Of a stretch of DNA of 64,000 nt, positions 32,659 to 44,551 are shown piece after piece. The notes below the pieces were generated by a model. That model saw only the letters and a list, made by a program, of their open reading frames with translations, did no database searches and had not been told where the DNA came from. The DNA is taken from contig JAJOZX010009038.1 of assembly GCA_023014485.1 (NCBI GenBank), positions 105,239 through 169,238 on the forward strand, given 5' to 3'. Position 1 is the first letter of the stretch. Every line of letters begins with the position of its first letter. This DNA comes from Bathynomus jamesi. Its lineage: Eukaryota > Arthropoda > Malacostraca > Isopoda > Cirolanidae. A program made the position numbers and the translations under genes.

Positions 32659-35356
32659 TAGTGTGTCTCAAATATACGAATGGAGGATTTCGGCTCGGGG
32701 CGACACTTGCCCGTATTACACCTTTATAAAGGATTGTTATCACAAAATTTGACAGCTGTAGGAGGATTTGTAGGGGTCACTCAAGTTCGCCACTTCTGTT
32801 TCACTTATACAAGATTTTCTTCTCTTTCGCAGGTGATGGTTACTAGAGCAGGAAACCAGTTGTGGTTGCTGGACAAGGCCCCAATTGCAGCGATTGTTCG
32901 TCCACGACTTCCATCGAAGGAGCAATGCCTGCTCCTTTACTTCCACCACCACCAAGACCAAGAGGGAAGGAAGACCAAATCGGAGAGCATTCGCCTGGTG
33001 GTGGAAACCATCTGGCCCATCTGGGAGAAGGCCAACATACCAACTACCACCAAGAAGTACGCAGGGGAGAAGCTGGCTAAGTTGATCGATACCTACGACG
33101 CACTCAAGAAGAACAGGACAAAGCCGCAAGAGGGTTACCGGCACAAGGAGGGGATGTTCAATTCGGATTTGGAAGACGTGTTTGACGTGGCTCACTCCTC
33201 CGCGCTATCCTCCTCCAAGGTCCCTCAGGAGGACAAGGATTTTCTCACCTCGCAGAGGGAAGACAGGATGTCGTCAAGTCTTGCGGGGGTGGACCAGAAG
33301 ACAGCGAAGAAGAAAGCTGTGAAGCGGAAGAGGGATCTTGCAGCCACGGCTAGGAAGAGTAAATGGGATGCTGGGGTGAAACAGCTCATGGAGGTAGCGA
33401 TCTTGGAGGTGGATGGTAGCAGCACTGAAATGAACACGGAAGACGAGGATGATGACGACGAGACGTACCAAGCGCCCAGCACCAGCAAGGCCCAGACTCA
33501 AAAGAAAAGGCGAATGAATGCCCTCACGGACCCGAATCTCATCGCTGCTTGGGATCGCGCTAACATGTCCGTGAGACAAGCAACGTCGTCCTTTGCAGCA
33601 GCAGCTCAGAGTTTGGGTCATGACCTGGATGACCTGGTAATCTCGCCAGCAACTGTTCATCGAGCACGGAACAAGATCCGAAAGGAGATGGGAGAAGAGT
33701 TGACCCAAAACTTCGAAGGGAAACTGTTGGAAGATATCGCCAAGGAGAAGGAGGAGGTTGACCGGATTGCTGTTGTGGTGACGGGCGATGGAGTCGAGGA
33801 GCTTCTTGGTGTACCCGTTGCGGTGGACGGCACTGGAAAAGAACAGGCTGCAGCCGTACTCCAGGAAGTCCAGGCTTTTGGCATTTCGGAGCAAATCATT
33901 GGACTGGGATTCGACACCACAGCTGTGAACGCTGGGATGATCCAAGGTGCTTGCGTTCGCATTGAGCAGGAGTTTGGCCGTCCCATGTTGTGGTTGGCTT
34001 GCCGTCACCACGTCTTGGAGATCTTAATCAAGGATGTCTTCGTGCGATGTCTGGGGCCGTCCTCTTCCCCTGACATTCTCCTCTTCAAAAGATTTCAACA
34101 GCGGTGGGCCTCCATTGACAAAGGGTCATTCTTGTCCATCGGTGACGAAAGCAATCCCACAACAACTGACAACTGGGCAAATCAAGCATCTTCCAGGAAG
34201 AAATACCTGCAGCAGACGCTTTCCCACGGCACACATCCCCGAGAAGACTACCGTGAACTCCTCATCCTTTCCTACCGCTTCCTTGGCGGTCAGGTCCAGG
34301 GGGATTTCGTCAGCCTGGGGCCTATCACCACGCCAGATGGATGGCCAAAGCCATCTATGCCCTCAAGATTTTCATGTTCCATCACCAACTGGACCTGACA
34401 GCCAGGGAAGAAGGAGGACTTCGGCGGCTGTGTTTGTTCATCTCCCTCACGTACGTGAAGCAGTGGAATGAGGCAATGGTCTCGAATCGAGCTCCAATGA
34501 ACGACCTAGAGTTCCTTCGCCTGCTCGAGGCCTACCCTGACAAGGAAGTCAGCCACACGGCATCCATGGCCTTGAAAAGGCACCTGTGGTACCTCTCAGA
34601 GGATCTCGAGGGGCTTGGTTTCTTTGACGACCGCATTCCAAAGGACACGAAGCTAAAGATGGTCCAACGACTTCAATCCCCCGCCACGAAGAAAGGACTC
34701 AAGCGGATCGATCCGAAGAACTTCAATCCACAGCAATCCATCGAGCTCTTCGTCACCCGGAGAACAAAAGAAGTCTTCTTCCGCGCGATCCTTCCAGAAT
34801 CTGAGTCTCCCACCTTCCTCATGAAAGATCCAGAGGATTGGATCAATGACCAGGATTGGATCACGGGGCAAAAGAGGGTGAAAGCCCTGAAGTTGGTCAA
34901 TGACGCCGCCAAGCGTGGTATCGCTTTGATGAAAAGATTCAATTCCACCATCACACGTGATGAGAAGCAGAAACAATTCGTCCTCAAGGTGGTTCGGGCT
35001 CACCAGAAGTTGATCCCCGTCAAGACGAAGGAGAGCTTGAAGAGTAAAATCAAGTAGTGTAGGACAGATTGATGTGAAAACAATCCATTTATACGCGCTT
35101 ATTTCAATTAATGAAAGGTGCATTTCGTTTATTTTCATTTTTGTTCAGAAATAAAGAGAATAAGAGAATGATAGAAATTTCTTTTTTTTCCTAAATAGCT
35201 ACAAGAAAATGTTAAACTTGAGTGACCACTAAATACTGTTCGATTCCCATCATTTTTCGATTTTTAGAACCTCTATGCCTATTGAAATCGGGGCAGCATT
35301 CGCGAGCAAGAGAAAATCGAAAAAGAAAAAATTCAATGTATTAATGAGACACCCTA
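32659..35356 (+). mobile_element. hAT-like transposon family C, TIRs present but no matching target duplication
   Basis: The left end TAGTGTGTCTCAAATATAC at 32659 and the complement of the right end, TAGGGTGTCTCATTAATAC, ending 35356, form inverted repeats of about 12 bp with one mismatch, then weaker. They resemble the TAGGGTGTGTC ends of family A. Left flank (gcgcat) and right flank (ctactgtag) do not match. The left flank is the non-LTR element, the right is the first unit of the satellite. Confidence 0.8.
32836..35057 (+). pseudogene. hAT-like transposase, family C, one frameshift
   Basis: I place the start at ATG 32836 (MVTRAGNQLWLL). The frame is open further upstream to 32680, but a good acceptor TTCTTCTCTTTCGCAG ends at 32832, right before the ATG, as in families A and B. 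Order: a helical N-terminus, a region FDVAHSSALSSS at the place of the cysteine cluster of A and B, a basic-acidic middle (KKKAVKRKR; EDEDDDDE), and VVVTGDGVEELL with the first Asp. Then GLGFDTTAVNAG (second Asp, near 33912), ACRHH (C-x2-H), and after a frameshift near 34320, HARWMAKAIYALKIF with the RW. It continues to KSKIK at 35055. AATAAA is at 35150. Total about 740 residues. GC content is clearly higher than in A and B. Only one break is evident, so decay is recent or selection was recent. Confidence 0.8.
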
Positions 35357-36014
35357 CTACTGTAGTATACCGTACGTCCCCCTAATTTATCGTAGTGTAG
35401 TTTACGTTTCCTGACATTACCATTGATAGTTTACGTTCCCGACATTAACATAGTGCAGTTGTGTTCCCCGATATTAACCTATTGTAGTTTACGTTCCTCT
35501 ATATTATCCTAGAGTATTTTACGTTTCTATACATTATCGTAGTGTAGTTTACGTTCCCCTACATTATCGAATGTAGTTTACGTAACCGACATTATCCTAG
35601 GGTAATTTACGTTCCTCTACATTATCCTAGTGTAGTTTACGTTAACCTTCATTACCCTGGTGTAGTTTATGTTCCCCTACATTATCCTTGTGTAGTTTAC
35701 GTTCCCCTACTTTGCACTTATTTAGTTTACATTTTTCTAGTCTACAGTAGTTTACGTATCCCTACATTATGCTAGTGTAATTTACGTACACCTAAATTAC
35801 CCTAGAGAAGTATACTTACCCATACATTATCCTAGTGTAGTTTACTTTCTCACATATTATCGTTGTGTAGTTCTCCTTCCCCTATATTATCCTAGTGTAA
35901 TTTATGTTCACCTACATTATCCTAGTGTAGTGTACGTTCCCCTACATAATAAAAATGTAGTTTACGTTCCCCTACATTAAACTTGTGTAATTTACGTTCC
36001 TTACCTTATCTTAG
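35357..36014 (-). repeat. 30-bp satellite, block 1, minus orientation
   Basis: Monomers of 30 bp (28-31 with indels) run in the sense TTACGTTCCCCTACATTATC on the plus strand. The first unit starts directly at the right end of element C. The block ends in a junction near 36014 where the units turn to plus orientation. Confidence 0.95.
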
Positions 36015-37340
36015 GATATTAGGGGAACGTAAATTAACAGAATGTAATGGATCGTAAACTATACTAGAATAATGTAGGGTAACGTAAACTACACTAGATT
36101 AATGTGGGGGAACGTGAACTACACTAGGATACTAGGATAATGTAGGAGAACATAAACTACACCAGGTTAATGTAGGGTAACGTAAAATACAGTAGGATAA
36201 TGTAGAGGAAACTAAACTACACTAGGATAATGTCGGTTACGTAAACTATATTAGATAATGTAGGGAAACGTAAACTACACTACGATAATGTATAGGAACG
36301 TAAATTACACTAGGATAATGTTGGGGATCGTAAACTACAATAGGTTAATGTCGGGGAACATAACTACACTATGTTAATGTCGGGGAACGTAAACTAACTA
36401 GGATAATGTCAGGAAACGTAAACTACACTTGGATAATTTAAGGGAACGTGAACTGCAGTAGGATAAAGTAGGGGAAAATAAATTACAGTAGGATAATGTA
36501 GGGGAAAGAAAACTACAGTAGGATAATGTAGGGGAACGTAAACTACAGAAGGATAATGTAGTGGAAAGTAAACTGCACTAGGTTAATGTGGGGGAACGTG
36601 AACTACACTAGGATAATGTAGGGGAATGTAAACTCACAAAGATAAGGTCGGGAAAAGTAAACTACAATAGGTTAATGTCTAGGAACGTAAATTACACTAG
36701 AATAATGTCGGGAAGGTGAACTACACACGGATAATGTTGGGAACGTAAACTACACTAGGATAATGTAGGGGAACGTAAACTACACCAAGATAATGTAGGG
36801 AACGTAAACTACACTAGGATAATGTATGGGAACGTAAACTACACCAGCATAGTGCAGGGGAAAGTAAACTACACTAGGATAACGTAGGGTAACGTAAACT
36901 AAACTAGTATAATGTAGGGGAAAGTAAAATGCACTAGGATAACGTAGGTGAAACTAAATTACACTAGGATAACGAAGGGGAACGTAAACTACACTAGGAT
37001 AATGTAGGGGAACGTAAAGTACACCAGGATAATGTAGGTGAACGTAAACTACATAAGATAATGTAGGGGTACATAAACTACACTCGACTAACGTAGGGGT
37101 ACGTAAAGTATATTAATATAATGTAGGAGAAAGTAAACTGCACTAGAATAGTGTAGGTTAAAGTAAATTACACTAGGTTAATGAAGGGGAACGTAAACTA
37201 CACTAGGATAATGTAGGAAAACGTAAACTACACCAGGATATTGAAGAGGAAGGTAAACTACACTAGGATAATGTAAGGGAACGTAAACAACACAAGAATA
37301 ATTTAGAGGAAAGAAAACTGCACGAGGTTAATTTCGGGTT
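36015..37340 (+). repeat. 30-bp satellite, block 2, plus orientation
   Basis: Monomers read GGATAATGTAGGGGAACG with AAACTACACTA between. Ends at a junction near 37340 (aatttcgggttaggttag). Confidence 0.95.
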
Positions 37341-39905
37341 AGGTTAGTTTATGTTCCCCTACATTATCCTTCTGTAGTTTACGTTCCCCATCATTATCCT
37401 AGTGTAGATTACGTTACTTTACATTATCCTAGTGCAGTTTATTTTCCCTACATTATTGAGATGTATTTTACGTTCCCATTCATTATCCAATCTTTGCATA
37501 GTTTACCGACCCCTACATTATCCTATTGTAGGTAACATTCCTCTATATTAGACTAGTGTAGTTTACGTTCGACTGCATTATCCTAGTGTAGTTTACGTTC
37601 CCCTACATTATAGTAGTGCAGTTAACGTTCCCCTACATTATCCAATATGGTTTACGTACCCCGACATTAAACTATTGTAGTTTGTTTCCCCAACATTATC
37701 CTAGTGTAGTTTATGTTCACCAACATTATCCTAGTGTAGTTTACTTTCCCTACATTATAGTAGTGTATTTTACGTTCCCCGACATTAACCTAGAGTAATT
37801 TACGTTCCCCTATATTATTCAAGTGTAGTTTACTTACCTCTATATTATCTTCATGTAGTTTACGTTCCACTGTATTATCCTAATGTATTTTACATTAAAC
37901 TAGTGTGGTTTACGTTTCCAAATATTATCGTAATGTATTTTACGTTCCCCTACATTATCCTAATGTCATTTGCGTACCCCTACATTATCCTATTGTAGGA
38001 AACGTTACCCTATATTATCCTAGTGTAGTTTACGTTCCCGTACAATATCAAAGTGTAGTTTACGTTCCATTACTTTATCCTATTGTAGATTACGTTCCCG
38101 AACATTAAGCTAGTGTAGTTTACTTTCTCCTACATTATCATATTGTAATTTACGGTCCCCTACGTTATTCAATGTACTCTACTTACCCCACATTATCATA
38201 GTGTAGTTTAAGCTCCCCTACATTATCCTATTGTAGTTTACGTTCCCCTACATTATCCTAGTGTAGATTACTTTGTCCGACATTGCCTAATATATTTTAT
38301 GTTCCCCTATATTATCCTAGTGTAGATTACTTTCCCCTATATTATCCTAATGTAGGTAACGTTCCCCTACATTATTTTAGTGTAGTTTACGTTCCCCGAC
38401 CTTAACCTATTGTAGTTTACGTTCCCCGACATTATCCTAGTGTAGTATACGTTCCAGTACATTACACTATTCTAATTTACGTTCCAGTACATTAAACTAT
38501 TCTAATTTACGTTCCCTTACATTAACCTATTGTAGTTTAATTTCCCCTACTTTATCCTAGTGTAGTTTACGTTCCCCTACAATATTCTATTTTATTTTAC
38601 GTTCCCCTACATTAACCTAGTGTAGTTTACATTCCCCGACATTAACCTACTGCAGTTTAAGTACCCCGAAATTAACCTAGTGCAGTTTACTTTCCCCTAA
38701 ATTAATCTAGTGTTGCTTACGTTCTCCTACATTATCCTAGTGTAGTTTACCTTCCCCTTCAATATCCTAGTGTAGTTTACGTTCTTTTACATTATCCTAG
38801 TGCAGTTTACTATCCCCTACATTATCATTGTAGAGTTTACGTTCCCCTACATTATCCTAGTGTAGTTTACGTTCCCCTTCATTATGCTAGTGTAATTTAC
38901 TTTCCCATACATTATCGTAGTGCAGTTTACTTTCCCGTACATTATCGTAATGTACTTTACGTACCCCTACGTTAATCTAGTGTAGTTTACGTACCCCTAC
39001 ATTATCCTATGTATTTTACGTTCCCCAACATCATTCTAGTATAGTTTACGTTCCCCTACACTATCCTGGTTTAGTTTACGTTCCACTAGATTATCCTAGT
39101 GTAGTTTACGTTCCCCTACATTAACCTGGTGTAGTTTACGTTCCCCTATATTAACCTAGTGTAGTTTACGTTCCCCAACATTAGCCGTGTGTAGTTTTCC
39201 TTCCCTGACATTATTCTAGTGTAGTTTATGTTCCCCGACGTTAACCTATTGTAGTTTACGTTCTTTGACCTTATCTTAGTGTAGTTTACGTTCCCCTACA
39301 TTATGCTATTGTAGTTTACGTTCCCCTACATTATCCTACTGTAGTTTTCTTTCCCCTACATTACCCTAGCGTAATTTACTTTCCCCTACATTATCCTACT
39401 GTAGTTTACGTTCCCATAAATTATCCAAGTGTAGTTTACGTTTCCTGACATTACCCTATTTAGTTTACGTTCACCGACATTAAGATAGTGTAGTTATGTT
39501 CCCCGACATTAATTTATGGTAGTTTACGTTCGCCTAAATTATCCTAGTGTATTTTACTTTCCTATACATTATCGTAGTGTAGTTTACGTTTCCCTACATT
39601 ATCCAATGTAGTTTACGTAACCGACATTAACCTAGTGTAATTTACGTCCCTATACCTTATCCTAGTGTAGTTTACGTTACCCTACATTATCCTGGTGTAG
39701 TTTATGTTCCCGTACTTTATCCTAGTGTAGTTTACGTACCCCTAAATTATGCTAGTGTAACTTATGTACCCCTACATTAGCCTAGAGAAGTATAATTACT
39801 CATACATTATCCTAGTGTAGTTTACGTTCTCATACATTATCCTAGTGCAGTTCTCCTTCCCCTATATTATCCTAGTGTAATTTACGTTCCACTACCTTAT
39901 CTTAG
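37341..39905 (-). repeat. 30-bp satellite, block 3, minus orientation
   Basis: Monomers in minus sense. Its last 480 bp (about 39430-39905) match the last 620 bp of block 1, including unusual variants such as ctagagaagtatacttac and ttctccttcccctatatta, so a higher-order copy sits here. Confidence 0.95.
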
Positions 39906-42900
39906 CATAGTAGGGGGACGTAAACTAAATTGGATAATGTAATGGATCGTAAACTATACTTGGCAATGTCGGGGAACGTATACTACACTAGGATAATGTT
40001 GGTGAACGTAAACTACACTAGATTAATGTAGGGGAACGTAAAGTACACTAGGGTAGTGTAGGGGAACGTAAACAACACTAGTTTAATATCGGGGAACGTA
40101 AACTACACTAGGATAATGTAGCGGAACGTAAACTACACTAGGATAATGTAGGGGAAAGAAAAGTACAGTAGTATTGTGAAGGGGAACGTAAACTACACTA
40201 GGATAATGTAGGGGAACGTAAACTACACTAGGATAATGTAGGGGAAAGAAAAGTACAGTAGCATTGTGAAGGGGAACGTAAACTACACTAGGATAATATA
40301 GTGGAACGTAAACTACACTAGGATAATGTAGGGGAATTAAACTACACTTGGTTAATTTCGGGTAAAGTGATATACAATAGGATAATGTTCGGGAGCGTAA
40401 ACTACACTAGGAAATGTCGGTTACGTAAACTACATTGGATAATGGAGGTGAACGTAAACTACACTATTATAATGTAGGGGAACGTAAACAACACTACCAT
40501 AAAGTAGTTGAACGTAAACTACAATAGGATAAAGTATTGGAACGTAAACTACACTAGGATATTTTACGGGAACGTAAACTACACTTGGATAATGTTGGGG
40601 AACGTTACCTACAATAAGAGAATGTAGGGGTACGGATACTACGCCTAGATAATGTAGGGGAATGTAAACTACACTAGGATAATGTAGGGGACCGTAAATT
40701 ACACTATTATAAAATATGGGAACGTAATCTACATTAGGATAATGTAGGGGAAAGCAAACTTCACTAGGATTATGTCGGGGTACGTAAACTACATTGGATA
40801 CTGTAGGGGAACGAAACTACACTACGATAATGTAGGGGAACGTAAACTACAGTAGGTTAATGCAGTGAAACGTAAACTACACACTATATTATAGGGGAAT
40901 GTTACCTACAATAGGTTAAACTAGGGGTAGGTAAATTATGCTAAGATAAGGTAGGTGAACTTAAACTACACTATGATAATGTCGGGGAACGTAAACTACA
41001 AACGTTTATTGTAGGGGAACGTAAACTACACTAGGAAAATGTACCGGAACGTAGACTACACTAGGTTGAAGTAGGGGAACATAAACTGCATTACGATAAT
41101 GTAGGGGAACGTAAACTACACTAGGATAATATAGGGAAACGAAAACTACACTAGGATAATGATGAGGAACGTAAACTACACGAAAATAATGTAGGGGCAC
41201 CTAGACTACTCTAGGATTAGGAAGTGGAATATAAACTACACTTGGATAATATAGGGAAATTAACTACTCTAGGATAATGTCGGGGTACGTAAACTACATT
41301 GGATAATGTAGGGGAACGTAAACTATACTACGATAATAGTAAACTCCTCTAGGAGAAGGCAGCAGAACGTAAACTACAGTAGGATAATTTAGGGGAACGT
41401 TAACTACACTAGGTTAAAGTAGGGGAACGAAAACTACTCTAGGATAATGAAGGCGAACGTAAACTACACGAGGAAATGTAGGGGAACGTAGACTACTCTA
41501 GGATAATATAGGGGAATGTGAACTACACTATTATAATATATTGGTAATTAAGCATCTTTAGGAAAATGTAGGGGTACGTAAACTACATAAAGATAATGTA
41601 GGGAAAAGTAAACTACACTAGGATAATGTAGGGGAAAGTAACCTACACTAGGATAATGTATGGCAAAGTAAACTGCACTACGATAATGGAAAGGAACGTA
41701 AATTACACTAGGTTAATGAAAGGGAACGTAAACTACAATAGGATAAAGTAGGGGAAAGTAAACTACACTAGGATAATGTAGGGGAAAGTAAACTGCACTA
41801 GGTTAATGTTGGGGAACGTAAACTACACTACGATAATGTCGCGGTACGTAAACTACATTGGATAATGTGGGGGAACGTAAACTACAATAGAATAAAGTAA
41901 TTGAACGTAAACTACAATAGAATAAAGTAATTGAACGTTAATTACACAAGGATATTGTACGGGAACGTAAACTACAATAGAATAATTTAGGGGAACGTTA
42001 TCTACAATAGTTTATTGTAGGAGTACGCAAACTACGCTAAGATAATATAGGGGAACGTAAACTACACTAGGATAATATATGGAAACGTAAACTACATTAT
42101 GGTAATGTTTAGGAACGTAAACCACAGTAGTTTAATGTAGTGGAACGTAAAGTACATGAGGATAATGTAGGGGTAAGTAAACTACACTAGGATAATGTTG
42201 GGGTATGTAAACTATAATAGAATAATGTAGGGGAACGTAAACAACAATAGTATAATGTATGGGAATGTAAACTTCACTAGGAAAATGTAGAGGAAACTAA
42301 ACTGCACTAGGAAAATGTAAAGGAACGTAAACTAACTACTATATTGAAGGGGAACGTAAACTAAACTAGTATAATGTAGGGGAAAAGAAACTAGACAAGG
42401 ATATGTAGGAGAAAGTAACCTGCACAAGGTTAATTTTGGGGAACGTAAACTACACTAGGATAATGTAGGGGAACGTAAAATACACTAGGATAATTTAGGG
42501 TTCTGTAAATTACAATAGGATAATGTAGGGGAACGAAAACTTAACTAGTATAGTGAAGGGGAACGTAAACTACACTAGGATAATATAGGGAAACGGAAAC
42601 TACAACAGTATAATGTAAGGAACGTGTACTACACTAGTATAAATTAGGCGAACGTAAACTACAATAGGATAATGTAGTGGAACGTAAACTACACTAGGTT
42701 AATGTACGGGAACGTAAACTACACTTGCTTAATATCAAGAAACGTAAACTACAATAGGTTAATGTCGGGGAACGTAATACACACTAGGATAATGTATGGG
42801 AGCGTAAACTACACAAGGTTAATCTGGGTTACGTAAACTACATTGGATTATATAGGGGAACGTAAACTACACTAAGTAAATGTAGGGGAACGTAAATTAT

Positions 42901-44226
42901 ACTAGGTTAATATAGGGAAACGTAAACTACACAAGGATAATGTAGGAGACCGTAAACTACACTAGGAAAATGTACGACAACGTAATGTACATAGGATAAT
43001 GTAGGGGTACTTAAACTACACTAGAGTAATGTAGGGGTACGTAAAGTACACTAGGATAATGTAGGAGAAAGTAAACTGCACTAGGATAATGTAGGGGAAA
43101 GTAAATTACACTAGGATAATGTAGGAGAACGTAAACTACAATAGGTTAATTTCAGGGAACGTAAACTACAATAGGTTAATTTCGGGGAACGTAAACTACA
43201 TTAGAATAATGTCGGGGAAGGTAAACTAAACACGGATAAAGTTGGGGAACGTAAATTACACTAGGATATTGAAGGGGAATGTAAACTACACTAGGATAAT
43301 GTTGGGGAACGTAAAGTACAGAGGATAATGTAGGGGAAAGTATACTACAATAGGATAATGTAAGGGAAATGAAATTACGCTAGGTTAATAAAGGTGAACG
43401 TAAACTACACTAGGATAATGTAGGGGAACGTAAACTACACTAGGTTAATGTAATGGAAAGTAAACTGCACAAGAATAATGTAAAGGAACGTAAACTACTC
43501 TTGGATATTGAAGGGGAACGTAAACTACAGTAGGATAATGTAGGGGAACGTAGACTACACTAGAATAATTTAGGGGAAAGTAATCTGCACTACGTTAATG
43601 TCGGGGAACTTAAACTGCACAAGGTTAATGTCGGGGAAAGTAAACTGCACTAGGATAATGTTGGGGTACGTAAAGTACATTGGATAATCTAGGGGAACGT
43701 AAACTACACTAGGATAATGTAGGGGAACGTAAACTACACTAGGATAATGTAGGGGAACATAAACTACAGTAGGATAATGTAGGGGAACGTAAACTACACT
43801 AGGATAATGTAGGGGTACGTAAACTACACTCGGCAATGTCGGGGAACGTAAACTACACTAAGTTAATGTCGGGGAACGTAAACTACACTAGGTTAATGTC
43901 GGGGAACGTAATCTACACTAGGATAATTTAGGGGAACGTAAACTACACTAGCATAATTTAGGGGAATGTAAACTACACTAGGTTAATGTAGGAGAACGAA
44001 AACTACAATAGTATAGTGAAGTGGAACGTAAACTACACTAGGATAATATAGGGGAACCTAAACTACACAAGGATAATGTAGGGAACGTAAACTATACTTA
44101 GACAATGTAGTGGAACGTAAACTCCACTAGGATAATGTAGGGGAACGTAAACTACACCAGGTTAATGTAGGGAAACGTAAACTACGATAAGTTAATGTCG
44201 GGGAACGTAACGTTCACTATGATAAT
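39906..44226 (+). repeat. 30-bp satellite, block 4, plus orientation
   Basis: Monomers in plus sense. A 90-bp segment with gaaagaaaagtacagtag is repeated at 40154 and 40244, and a 30-bp unit with gaataaagtaattgaacg is repeated exactly near 41890-41935. A clean consensus stretch is 43709-43738. It continues beyond the inserted element at 47264. Confidence 0.95.
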
Positions 44227-44345
44227 AGGGTGTGTCGAATTTTTCAACTTTCAAATTCCAAATATGAGGGGTGCTAAAAAGTTGCAGCATGACTTAGGAA
44301 TTCTAATGATATTTTTGTTAATTTAATATAATTTAGTTTTGCTTG

Positions 44346-44472
44346 GTAAGAAGCTACATAAAAATAGTGACTTTTTTGGCTTTTTTGTGGAATTATATAA
44401 TATTTATTATATTAATAATTATATATGCTGTATATACAGTATAATGCACTGCTGTTTTTGCTTATTTCACAG
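44346..44472 (+). other. predicted 5' UTR intron of A2
   Basis: The donor GCTTG/GTAAGAAG and the acceptor GCTTATTTCACAG/GTTG match the pair in copy A1. The ATG at 44552 is 80 bases further. Confidence 0.5.
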
Positions 44473-44551
44473 GTTGAAACATATTCATCAGTGTGCTGAA
44501 GATTATTTGTCCGTCAGTGCTACCATCCTAACCAGTGGGAATTGACATACA

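Noticed and set aside
32680..32835. Upstream extension of the family C frame to ATG 32680
   Set aside because: It is in frame, but the peptide is not found in families A or B, and a strong splice acceptor ends at 32832, so this part is more likely intron.
32740..35138. Minus-strand open frames over element C (up to 245 codons)
   Set aside because: They are antisense shadows caused by the higher GC content there; the plus frame has the transposase motifs.
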